Positions 1 to 5,512 of a stretch of 5,693 bases of DNA are shown one piece after another. Source of the stretch: Thermoflexales bacterium (lineage in GTDB: Bacteria; Chloroflexota; Anaerolineae; J036; Brachytrichaceae); the NCBI GenBank assembly GCA_017998555.1, contig JAGOCU010000113.1:1421-7113 (forward strand), read 5' to 3'. The notes below the pieces were generated by a model. That model searched no databases. It was not told the DNA's origin and saw only the letters and a list, made by a program, of their open reading frames with translations. Both the position numbers and the translations under genes were made by a program. How positions within the stretch are numbered: the first letter of the stretch is position 1; every line of letters begins with the position of its first letter.

Positions 1-608
1 CGATCGGCGGCCGCGCCAGACTGGACCGCTTGGGGCGCGGGCGGCCCGCCCAGCGTGTTCTTGGCATCGAGGATCGCCCGCTTGAAGCCGACCGGATCGG
101 GCAGATACAGCATTCGATTCAGCCCAACCTCGGATGCGGTCATGATCACGAGATGACCGAAATTCAGCACACGTCCCGTCGCCGACTGGCTAAGCATGAT
201 GTCGTTGACCTTCTCGAGCGAGGAATCGATGCTGCTCTTGGCGATCACGCCGTGCACCTGGATCACCCGGCGCGTGGTCACAATGTTGGTCGTATTGACC
301 CAATTCAGCGCGATCCGCAGCACGCCGATCACCGAGCTGAGCGCCAAAAACGCGCCGATCAACAGCGGAATGGTGTTCGATAGCAGCGCAAGCGGTCTGC
401 GCCAATCGTCCAGCGCTTTCATCAGAAAGCCGAGGCCCGCCAGCGGCCCCTCGCCCCGCGCCAGCGCGATAAACAACCAATACAACAGCAACAGCAGAAA
501 AAGCTGCCAGAACAGGCCCACAAACGCGTTGAACAGAACCACCCAGTGCGGGCGGCGTTGCGCGACGATTCTTTCATCCGAACTGACGAGCTTTTCGATG
601 TATCCCAT
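1..608 (-). CDS. PH domain-containing (bPH2/YdbS-like) membrane protein, C-terminus cut by window edge
   Basis: The minus frame is open from the ATG at 608 to position 1 with no stop, giving 202 residues of a partial protein. It starts MGYIEKLVSSDERIV and has two hydrophobic segments, at about residues 22-49 and 77-100. A cytoplasmic region follows whose TNIVTTRRVIQVHG and LEKVNDIMLSQS stretches and LNFGHLVI strand match the usual bacterial PH-domain (bPH2, formerly DUF304) pattern of a T-x-R-R-V strand, a turn, an 'EKV-D' strand and a 'GxG-like' strand. Family members are membrane-anchored and mostly of unknown function. The tail after about residue 185 is Gly/Pro/Ala-rich and may be a linker to a further domain outside the window. 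No Shine-Dalgarno sequence precedes the ATG, but TATAAC lies 7 nt upstream, so the transcript may be leaderless. The family call rests on motif recognition, not a search. Confidence 0.8.
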   Translation of the reverse strand, partial: MGYIEKLVSSDERIVAQRRPHWVVLFNAFVGLFWQLFLLLLLYWLFIALARGEGPLAGLGFLMKALDDWRRPLALLSNTIPLLIGAFLALSSVIGVLRIALNWVNTTNIVTTRRVIQVHGVIAKSSIDSSLEKVNDIMLSQSATGRVLNFGHLVIMTASEVGLNRMLYLPDPVGFKRAILDAKNTLGGPPAPQAVQSGAAAD

Positions 609-615
609 GCCTGTG

Positions 616-621
616 GTTATA
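616..621 (-). promoter_or_regulatory. Possible -10 element for the PH-domain gene
   Basis: On the minus strand TATAAC lies exactly 7 nt before the ATG at 608, preceded by TG. No Shine-Dalgarno sequence is visible between it and the start codon. This geometry would place transcription initiation at or next to the ATG, giving a leaderless mRNA. No convincing -35 hexamer is seen at 16-18 nt upstream. It is an inference from spacing, supported by similar arrangements in front of the two divergent genes at 1949 and 1995. Confidence 0.35.
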
Positions 622-642
622 CACTGTTACGCGAAAGACATA

Positions 643-691
643 TGGCGAGATCACAATCCCCGCGCAAAGCGCGGGGATTGTGATCTCGCCA
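643..691. repeat. Perfect palindrome H1 (23-bp arms, AAA loop), 3' of the LarA-like gene
   Basis: The arms 643-665 and 669-691 are perfectly complementary over 23 bp, with loop AAA at 666-668. The palindrome begins 7 nt after the stop codon of the LarA-like gene (699-701) when read on the minus strand. The transcript would form a very stable hairpin, but the following minus-strand bases (ATATGTCTTTCG) are not a real U-tract, so this is not a canonical intrinsic terminator. The inner 35 bp (650-684) match palindrome H2 (3942-3976) at 34 of 35 positions; the only difference is one loop base. It is therefore a member of a dispersed palindromic repeat. It may also serve as a terminator or an mRNA 3'-end stabiliser. 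Confidence 0.9.
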
Positions 692-698
692 CTCATTC

Positions 699-1949
699 TT
701 AATCGTTATGCGGCCGCGCCCCCGCCGCCAGGGCCTCCGGCATCAGCGCCTCGCTGATCGCCATCTCGCTCAAACTGAGGGTGTTGCGAATCCTGGCAAC
801 TCGGGCGCCCAGGCTGTCCGGCCGGCCGCACATGCGTAACGCCAGTTGGATCGCCTGGTCCTCATCCACCGCCACCCACGGGATCTTGACCCGCCACAGG
901 CCCAATAGCCCGGAGGTCAGGGCGTTCATCCGAACCGCGTCCCAGTCCACCTTGGCCAGCAGCTTTTCGGTGACGATGTCGGCCAGACCGATGCCATTCG
1001 CGTTGCCACCCGTCTCGGCGCTCAGATCCAGCGCGACGATGACGTTGACCTGCGGATGCCCGGGGTCGGCGATGCCGGGGATGAAGAGCCGGCCGATCGT
1101 GTTGGTGTCCATCCCCGTGCCGCTGATGTTCTTGCCCATCTCCTCAACAATCAGCACATCGAGCCGGTCGAACGGAATGCGCGGCAAGAGCGCCCGGGCC
1201 CGTTCCAGAAGCGCCGTTTCTGCGGGCCCGCCGATCTCTTCGCCGGTCAGGCCATGCACCTCGGCGGTCTTGTGCGCGGCATTCTCCAGGATGGCCAGCC
1301 CGCCCAGCACCCGTCCGCGCTCGATGACGATGCGGGCGATGGGCGGGATCAGCCCGCGCAGACCGTCCGGACCGCGGGCATGAATGGCTTCGGCCACCGG
1401 CTGTTTGCCCAAACCGATGGCGCACATCTTGGCCAACCCGCTTTGAATCGGACCCCCGAACGAGGTGTGCGGCTTGACCCGGTTGATGATGAGGGTGGCG
1501 TCCGCTTCGTAGGCGTTGCGATCCATCCGAGCCGGGGCGCCATTGACCTCGCCGAGGGCGACCGTCTCCATGCTCGAGACGATGGGACAGCCGGCGGAGG
1601 CCTCGGTCACCCCAAGGTCACGCAGGACGGCGCGCTGGCCGTCGCCGGTGGCGCCCCCGTGCGAACCCATGGCCGGGATGATGAAGGGCGCCGCGCCCGC
1701 GCCGCGCAGCGCGTCGACTGCCGCCCGCGCAATCGCCGGCAATCCATGGATGCCGCGGCTGCCGACCCCCAGCGCGACGCGCATGCCGGGCTTGATCCGG
1801 GGCAGGGCGCAGCGCGCGAGCGCGGCACGCACGGCCGCGCCGATATCGCCGGCGTCCGGCGCAGGCCAGTTGAAGGCAACCGGGTGGAGCAGGGGGACAT
1901 TCACCCGCGGAAAGCGCGACAGATCGCGAATGACGGGGTCAAATTGCAT
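699..1949 (-). CDS. LarA-superfamily (DUF2088) protein, probable nickel-pincer-dependent isomerase/racemase homologue
   Basis: This encodes 416 residues from the ATG at 1949 to TAA at 699-701. The N-terminal half carries the DUF2088/lactate-racemase-like signature: GVGSRGI at 61-67, a PAMGSHGGAT stretch at 92-101 and NRVKPHTSFGG at 156-166, then GLAKM at 171-175 and EAIHARG at 187-193. In LarA the nickel-pincer cofactor is attached to Lys184 and His174 and His200 act nearby. Here H161, K174 and H190 occupy a comparable arrangement, and the K-to-H distance (16) equals that in LarA. Family members racemise or epimerise hydroxy acids; the substrate here is unknown, and it is not LarA itself. No cofactor-synthesis genes (larB, larC, larE) are in the window. 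It is transcribed divergently from the LCP gene. There is no Shine-Dalgarno sequence; TATCAT lies 6 nt before the ATG. Palindrome H1 follows the stop. Confidence 0.82.
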   Translation of the reverse strand: MQFDPVIRDLSRFPRVNVPLLHPVAFNWPAPDAGDIGAAVRAALARCALPRIKPGMRVALGVGSRGIHGLPAIARAAVDALRGAGAAPFIIPAMGSHGGATGDGQRAVLRDLGVTEASAGCPIVSSMETVALGEVNGAPARMDRNAYEADATLIINRVKPHTSFGGPIQSGLAKMCAIGLGKQPVAEAIHARGPDGLRGLIPPIARIVIERGRVLGGLAILENAAHKTAEVHGLTGEEIGGPAETALLERARALLPRIPFDRLDVLIVEEMGKNISGTGMDTNTIGRLFIPGIADPGHPQVNVIVALDLSAETGGNANGIGLADIVTEKLLAKVDWDAVRMNALTSGLLGLWRVKIPWVAVDEDQAIQLALRMCGRPDSLGARVARIRNTLSLSEMAISEALMPEALAAGARPHND

Positions 1950-1994
1950 GGGCCGATGATAGCGCCAGGGAGGACGGCGCTACAATCGGCCGTT
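1950..1994. promoter_or_regulatory. 45-bp divergent promoter region with two -10-like boxes abutting both start codons
   Basis: On the plus strand TACAAT (1981-1986) lies 8 nt before the LCP ATG at 1995. On the minus strand TATCAT (1961-1956) lies 6 nt before the LarA-like ATG at 1949. Both boxes are followed by CGGCC. On the minus strand TTGTAG (1985-1980) sits 18 nt upstream of TATCAT as a plausible -35, and it overlaps the LCP -10 on the other strand. This would make the two promoters mutually exclusive or co-regulated. A purine-rich GGGAGG at 1968-1973 is 21 nt from the LCP ATG, too far for a Shine-Dalgarno sequence. Both transcripts may therefore be leaderless. No experimental evidence is available. 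Confidence 0.5.
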
Positions 1995-3479
1995 ATGGCC
2001 CGCGACTCCCGCCGCCCGCTTGAGGCGGCCCTTATCGCGCTGACGACGGTATCGTTGGCGCTGGGCGTCGCCTGGACGCCGCAGGCGCCGGCCGCGGCGG
2101 TGCTTGCGCAACGGCCTGCAGCAACCCAAAGCGGCCCGCCGGCAGGCCCGACCGGAATCCCGGTGCCGGCCGGCTTTCCCACCCCCATCCCCGCGGCGCC
2201 GACGCCGCTTCCGACCGCCGATCCACGCAAGGCCCTGACGGCCGAGAAACTCAACCAGGATATCAAGATCGAGGCCGGCGATGCGCCTCTGATCAAGCAG
2301 GCCGCCGGCACGGTCAATGTGCTGCTGATGGGGATCGACATCACCCTTGACCGGCGGCTGGCCCGCACCGACACGGTGATGGTCGCGAGCATCAACCCGG
2401 AAGTCCCGTCGGTGAGCCTGCTCTCAATTCCGCGCGATTTGCAGGTGCGCATTCCAGGACGCAGCGAGGATCGAATCAACACCGTCAGCGAGTATGGCTA
2501 CCTGTCCAACTATCCGGGCGGCGGCCCCTCGTTTCTGGCGGCCGTGCTGCGCAAGAACTTCGGGATCAAGATCGATCATTACGCCCGGATCGATTTGAAC
2601 GGATTTATGAAGGCCATTGACGCGCTGGGCGGGATCGATGTGCTGGTCGAGTGCGAGATCAAGGACACCTTCTTCAATGTGCCGGGACCGGATGGAAAAC
2701 CCATCAGCAGCGTTCAGCCCGGCCTGGTCAGAATGAGTGCGGCCCTGGCGAACTTCTACGCCCGATCACGCTACAGCACGACCGACTTCGACCGGGCCCG
2801 GCGCCAGCAACGCATTCTCAAAGCGATCCTGTCGAAGGCCAAGAGCGGCAACATCTTCAACAATTTGCCCGCCCTGATTGGCACCGTGCAGGAGAATTTC
2901 GACACCGACCTCACCCTCATCGACTCGCCCTACTTCATCGATATCGCCCGCCGAATGGACAGCGTTGCCATCAAGCAGCGGGTGGTGACGTATCCGGTCG
3001 TTGAGTCCTACCTGCGGCGAGACGGCGCCCAGGTGCTGCGCCCCACCAAAGACACCATCCCCTATATCATCGAGTCACTCGAGCCACCGCAGGCCGTGCC
3101 CGGCAACAAGAACATCGTCCGGCCGACCCTGGAAATTGTGAATGCCTCCGGCCGCAAGGACATGGAGTTGCTGGCCGCCGAACGCATGGGCGTCGAGGGT
3201 TTCGATGTCGTCAAGATCAGCCGGGTCGATGCGGTCAAGCCCCGCACGCAGATCGTAGATCTTCAGGCAGTCCCAAAGGGTCCGGCGGCCACCTTTCTGG
3301 TTCAGTTTTTTGCCCTTCAGGCGGCGGATGTGCTGAGCCAACCGTCGGCCGGGTCGGCCTCGCAGATCCGCCTGGTGCTGGGCGAGGACTACGAGTCGTG
3401 CCCGAATACGAGCAGCGCAGCCCGGGAGCGCGTAACGTTGCCGGGCAATGTTGACATTGCCCCAACGCGCGTGCCCTAA
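1995..3479 (+). CDS. LCP (LytR-CpsA-Psr) family protein with LytR C-terminal domain
   Basis: This encodes 494 residues. An N-terminal hydrophobic segment (about residues 8-26, probable signal anchor) is followed by a Pro/Ala/Gly-rich linker (about 40-77) and the LCP catalytic domain (about 107-285). LCP hallmarks are VNVLLMGID at 107-115, RTDTVMV at 124-130, SIPRD at 144-148, RINTV at 160-164 and the Arg-rich YARSRYSTTDFDRARRQQ at 255-272. Conserved Asp and Arg residues (D125, R147, R257, R259, R267) would bind the pyrophosphate of a polyprenyl-linked donor. A C-terminal region (about 375-465) looks like a LytR_C domain. LCP enzymes transfer glycopolymers from the lipid carrier to peptidoglycan outside the membrane. 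I chose ATG 1995 because the signal-anchor pattern begins directly after it and TACAAT lies 8 nt upstream. The frame stays open far upstream, but only as antisense to the LarA-like gene. ATG 1956 is an alternative start. It converges on the PPOX gene. Confidence 0.92.
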   Translation: MARDSRRPLEAALIALTTVSLALGVAWTPQAPAAAVLAQRPAATQSGPPAGPTGIPVPAGFPTPIPAAPTPLPTADPRKALTAEKLNQDIKIEAGDAPLIKQAAGTVNVLLMGIDITLDRRLARTDTVMVASINPEVPSVSLLSIPRDLQVRIPGRSEDRINTVSEYGYLSNYPGGGPSFLAAVLRKNFGIKIDHYARIDLNGFMKAIDALGGIDVLVECEIKDTFFNVPGPDGKPISSVQPGLVRMSAALANFYARSRYSTTDFDRARRQQRILKAILSKAKSGNIFNNLPALIGTVQENFDTDLTLIDSPYFIDIARRMDSVAIKQRVVTYPVVESYLRRDGAQVLRPTKDTIPYIIESLEPPQAVPGNKNIVRPTLEIVNASGRKDMELLAAERMGVEGFDVVKISRVDAVKPRTQIVDLQAVPKGPAATFLVQFFALQAADVLSQPSAGSASQIRLVLGEDYESCPNTSSAARERVTLPGNVDIAPTRVP

Positions 3480-3491
3480 AGTGGAGCCGCG

Positions 3492-3866
3492 CTACCCCGG
3501 TACGATCTCAATCGCCTGCCACTTCGTCCGGCGCAAGGCGTTCACAAAATCGAAGATTCGCTTTGCCAAGCCAAAGCGGGCCTGGAACCAGCCATTGATC
3601 TGGATGTCCTCTTCGGCCGAATTCAGGCGGGCGGTTGCCTCGATCCATTCGCCTTTTGGCTCGCCCCGCTGTCCGCAGGGCATGATTCGGACCTGACCGT
3701 TGTTGCGAATGCGCTTTACTTTGCCCGCGTCAGATACCGTGCGGACGTAGAACTTGCCGTCGTGCTCGACAAACCAGACCGGTGTGGCCACCGTGACGCC
3801 GCTCTTGCGGACCGTTTCAAGATTCAGGAATTTGTGCGTTTTGAATTGTGCTGTATTGGCAGACAT
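3492..3866 (-). CDS. PPOX-class, probable F420-dependent oxidoreductase (Rv2061 type)
   Basis: This encodes 124 residues, a usual length for small split-beta-barrel flavin/F420-binding proteins. Characteristic stretches are THKFLNLETVRKSG (10-23), VATPVWFVEHDGKFYVRT (26-43), SDAGKVKRIRNN (45-56) and VRIMPCGQRGEPKGEWIEATARL (59-81). The block around 'TPVWFV...YVRT...AGKVKRIRNN...V...PC..RG.P.G' is typical of the Rv2061-like group of PPOX-class probable F420-dependent enzymes in Actinobacteria and Chloroflexota. Members probably reduce small substrates with F420H2 or a flavin; the substrate is unknown. A good Shine-Dalgarno sequence supports the ATG at 3866. The stop is 12 bp from the stop of the convergent LCP gene. 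It lies downstream of the histidine phosphatase on the same strand, separated by palindrome H2, so cotranscription is uncertain. Confidence 0.85.
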   Translation of the reverse strand: MSANTAQFKTHKFLNLETVRKSGVTVATPVWFVEHDGKFYVRTVSDAGKVKRIRNNGQVRIMPCGQRGEPKGEWIEATARLNSAEEDIQINGWFQARFGLAKRIFDFVNALRRTKWQAIEIVPG

Positions 3867-3874
3867 GTGCGTTA

Positions 3875-3880
3875 CCTCTC
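3875..3880 (-). promoter_or_regulatory. Shine-Dalgarno sequence of the PPOX gene
   Basis: GAGAGG on the minus strand lies 8 nt before the ATG at 3866. It is one of only two clear Shine-Dalgarno sites in the window and fixes the start. It implies a transcript with a leader, in contrast to the genes at 608, 1949 and 1995. Confidence 0.75.
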
Positions 3881-3918
3881 AGTATCAGAAACTGCAATTT
3901 CCGCAGGTGCCTGAGCGC

Positions 3919-3999
3919 CGGCTGGACGAAGGCGAGGTGAAATCACAATCCCCGCGCGAAGCGCGGGGATTGTGATTTCACCTCGCCTTCGTCCAGCCG
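3919..3999. repeat. Perfect palindrome H2 (39-bp arms, GAA loop) overlapping the 3' end of the histidine phosphatase gene
   Basis: Arms 3919-3957 and 3961-3999 are complementary at all 39 positions around the 3-nt loop 3958-3960. Complementarity ends abruptly on the outside. The core 3942-3976 matches H1 (650-684) except for one loop base, and the tip contains the exceptionally stable GCGAAGC mini-hairpin motif. Read on the minus strand, the right arm and loop encode the last residues of the phosphatase, and the core supplies its TGA stop (3945-3943). The rest of the left arm is noncoding. No U-tract follows on the minus strand. It is a repeat insertion or self-templated inverted duplication, possibly also working as a terminator. 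An assembly or amplification fold-back should be excluded. Confidence 0.95.
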
Positions 4000-4599
4000 C
4001 TGGCCCGCCCACTCGACGCAGACCAGTCCGCGCGGGCGGACCTCGACAACAAAGGTCCCTGCGTTGGGCATGCCATAGCGCTGGGCGGCATCGGCAGGCA
4101 CATTCGCGCACACGTCTGGCAGCAGGTTCCCCAGCAGGCTTCCATGCGCAACCAGCGCGATTGTGGCGGGCGTGGCGCGATACAGGCTTACCAGGTCGTC
4201 CAGAAACGGCAGGAAGCGCGCCCGCACATCGTTGAGGCTGTCGCCCCCAGGCGGACGCGCATCCCCTTCGCCGGCCCGCCAGCGGGCAACCGTCTCATCG
4301 TGGACCTGCCATGATTCGGGGTCGCCCAGGCCTTCGAGGTCACCGCAATCAGGCTCGCGCAATGCGTCGACGGGCAGGGCGGTCAGCCCGCATCGCTCGG
4401 CGACGACGCTGGCGGTCTGGCGCGCGCGAAGGATCGGGCTGCAGTACAAGGCCGTGGGCGATTCCTCGACCATTCGCTGCGCCAGCGCCGCCGCCTGTTC
4501 CCACCCAAGGGTCGTTAACCCGTGCGGCAGGTCGCGGTTGGACATGATCCGCAGCACATTGGCTTCGCTCTGCCCGTGTCGGGCGAATATCAGGCGCAT
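3943..4599 (-). CDS. Histidine phosphatase superfamily (phosphoglycerate mutase-like) protein with palindrome-encoded C-terminal tail
   Basis: This encodes 218 residues starting MRLIFARHGQSEAN. The RHG motif at 7-9 gives the phosphorylated His8. R58 in CSPILRARQT (53-62), E82 in LREPDCGDLEG (80-90) and H152 in LVAHGS (149-154) complete the usual catalytic set of histidine phosphatases. The substrate (phosphosugar, nucleotide or alpha-ribazole-type) cannot be told from sequence. The ATG at 4599 overlaps the MazG-like stop as TGATG, which indicates translational coupling; the longer open frame upstream of it is antisense or overlap to the MazG gene and lacks family similarity. The domain seems complete near residue 200 (VCVEWAGQ). 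The remaining RLDEGEVKSQSPRFARGL is encoded exactly by palindrome H2, starting at R201, with the stop inside the shared repeat core. The tail is thus probably an acquired, nonconserved extension. Confidence 0.88.
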   Translation of the reverse strand: MRLIFARHGQSEANVLRIMSNRDLPHGLTTLGWEQAAALAQRMVEESPTALYCSPILRARQTASVVAERCGLTALPVDALREPDCGDLEGLGDPESWQVHDETVARWRAGEGDARPPGGDSLNDVRARFLPFLDDLVSLYRATPATIALVAHGSLLGNLLPDVCANVPADAAQRYGMPNAGTFVVEVRPRGLVCVEWAGQRLDEGEVKSQSPRFARGL

Positions 4600-4937
4600 C
4601 AGCGGGTGTCTCCGTCGCCCTTGATCTTGCCGCGTTCCAGCCGATCGAAGAGCTTGCTCAGGTTGGCGCTGGCGATCTCTTCCAGGCTGAGGTCGAGTTC
4701 GGTGGCGATCTGGGCCAGATACCACAGCACATCGCCCAACTCGCCCTTCAGCGCCTCACGGTCGGCGGGCGTGATCTCGCCGCCCCGGTCGCGGAAAATC
4801 TTCTTGACCTTGCCAGCCACCTCGCCGGCCTCATTGGCCAGGCCCAGGGTGGGATAAACGATGGCATGGTCGGTATGGATGAGGCTCCAGGTCTTGCGCG
4901 ACTGGCGCTGGTATTCGTCGAAGTTGATCTTGTCCAT
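4599..4937 (-). CDS. MazG-like nucleotide pyrophosphohydrolase
   Basis: This encodes 112 residues in a single-domain, all-helical MazG-fold protein. The metal-binding acidic pattern is visible as ANEAGEVAGK (34-43, with E36 and E39) and KGELGDVLWYL (64-74, with E66 and D69). The C-terminal LSKLFDRLERGKIKGDGDTR has the NL-KL--R--RG-I-GDGD-R pattern common in this family. Such enzymes hydrolyse (d)NTPs to NMP and pyrophosphate, either cleaning the nucleotide pool or cutting damaged nucleotides; the preferred base is unknown. AGAGGA lies 5 nt upstream of the ATG at 4937, favouring this start over a longer upstream frame that crosses palindrome H3. The stop overlaps the histidine phosphatase start, so the two are an operon. 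A phosphatase next to a pyrophosphohydrolase could dephosphorylate the resulting monophosphate; this is inference. Confidence 0.92.
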   Translation of the reverse strand: MDKINFDEYQRQSRKTWSLIHTDHAIVYPTLGLANEAGEVAGKVKKIFRDRGGEITPADREALKGELGDVLWYLAQIATELDLSLEEIASANLSKLFDRLERGKIKGDGDTR

Positions 4938-4942
4938 GGTGA

Positions 4943-4948
4943 TCCTCT
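4943..4948 (-). promoter_or_regulatory. Shine-Dalgarno sequence of the MazG-like gene, directly next to palindrome H3
   Basis: AGAGGA on the minus strand is 5 nt upstream of ATG 4937. The outer stem of H3 ends at 4950, leaving a single base between stem and ribosome site. An RNA hairpin here would stand against the ribosome-binding region without sequestering it. Confidence 0.75.
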
Positions 4949-4949
4949 G

Positions 4950-5019
4950 CGCAGGCCGGTTACTCCGAAAGGCCCTCCCCCGCCACGGCGGGGGAGGGCC
5001 TTTCGGGGAACGGCCTGCG
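4950..5019. repeat. Extended palindrome H3 (20-bp perfect inner arms, 9-bp outer arms) between phosphoribosyltransferase and MazG genes
   Basis: The inner arms 4965-4984 and 4987-5006 are perfectly complementary around a 2-nt loop (4985-4986). A second outer pairing, 4950-4958 with 5011-5019, continues the stem, with a short imperfect junction that also pairs T4960 and T4961 with A5010 and A5009. The whole unit fills most of the gap from the phosphoribosyltransferase stop (5027-5029) to the MazG ribosome site. It begins 7 nt after that stop. No U-tract follows on the minus strand. Its tip (run of C, GCC-AC-GGC, run of G) resembles the other palindromes in form, but its sequence is not the H1/H2 core. 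Confidence 0.88.
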
Positions 5020-5026
5020 AAAGCGC

Positions 5027-5494
5027 CTACAACTCTTCCTCTTCCGGCTCCCACGGATACACAATCCAGGCATCGGTCTCGAAGGCATAGAAATCCGGCC
5101 GATGGTTTGGGTAGCGACTGGCCGTGGGCTTGTAGTGGATGACGGCGACGACCGGCAGACCGCCCGCCTCGACCACCCGATGCCGGACGGCCATGGCGGT
5201 CTTGCCGCTGTCCCACACGTCATCGACGATGAGGATGCGTTTGCCCACCAGCAGCGGGTCGGCCGGAAACTGCAGAAAACGCGGCTCGTCAATGGTCTTC
5301 TCAACCGCGGTGTAGAACATCACCGCCGCCGTCATGACATTCCGGATGTCGAGCATTTCGCTGATGAGGCAGCCCGGGATCATGCCGCCGCGGGTGATGG
5401 CCATGACGGCGTCAATCGGCTGCCCGCGCAGTTGTTCCGAGAGCTGACGGGTGAGGGCGTCGATGTCGTCCCAGGTGTAGATGATTTTTGGCAT
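5027..5494 (-). CDS. Purine/xanthine-type phosphoribosyltransferase (COG2236-like)
   Basis: This encodes 155 residues starting MPKIIYTWDDI. The PRPP-binding loop is RILIVDDVWDSGKTA (86-100), with adjacent acids D91 and D92 and the S/T-G-K-T phosphate loop. AITRGGMIPG (32-41) is the N-terminal PRPP/pyrophosphate loop typical of hypoxanthine/xanthine phosphoribosyltransferases. The end WIVYPWEPEEEEL (143-155) has the 'YPWE' that closes many COG2236/XPRT-like proteins. The enzyme would join a purine base to PRPP to give a nucleotide in the cytoplasm; which base is not decidable. I chose ATG 5494 because the frame before it crosses palindrome H4 and reads as unrelated sequence, while MPKIIYTW matches family starts. 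No Shine-Dalgarno or -10 box is evident next to it. It is upstream of the MazG and histidine phosphatase genes, on the same strand, across palindrome H3. Confidence 0.9.
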   Translation of the reverse strand: MPKIIYTWDDIDALTRQLSEQLRGQPIDAVMAITRGGMIPGCLISEMLDIRNVMTAAVMFYTAVEKTIDEPRFLQFPADPLLVGKRILIVDDVWDSGKTAMAVRHRVVEAGGLPVVAVIHYKPTASRYPNHRPDFYAFETDAWIVYPWEPEEEEL

Positions 5495-5512
5495 AACGTT
5501 TGCAAAGTTTCT

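Noticed and set aside
1..702. Plus-strand frames at 30-383 and 196-702
   Set aside because: They are antisense to the PH-domain gene, which has coherent membrane segments and PH motifs.
1056..1994. Long plus-strand frame continuous with the LCP gene, suggesting an 807-residue protein
   Set aside because: The upstream part is antisense to the well-supported LarA-like gene, has Arg/Gly/Asp/His-rich composition with no family similarity, and the LCP signal anchor begins right after ATG 1995.
3754..3975. Plus-strand frame ending in the same RLDEGEVKSQSPR peptide as the phosphatase
   Set aside because: The similarity is forced by the palindrome with codon-multiple symmetry; the rest is antisense to the PPOX gene.
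4600..4725. 42-residue N-terminal extension of the histidine phosphatase
   Set aside because: The RHG-bearing family start is MRLIFARHG at 4599, coupled by TGATG to the MazG stop. The extension overlaps MazG coding sequence and is Arg/Gln-rich shadow translation.
4938..5216. N-terminal extension of the MazG-like protein
   Set aside because: It runs through palindrome H3 and the phosphoribosyltransferase gene; ATG 4937 has a good Shine-Dalgarno and matches family length.
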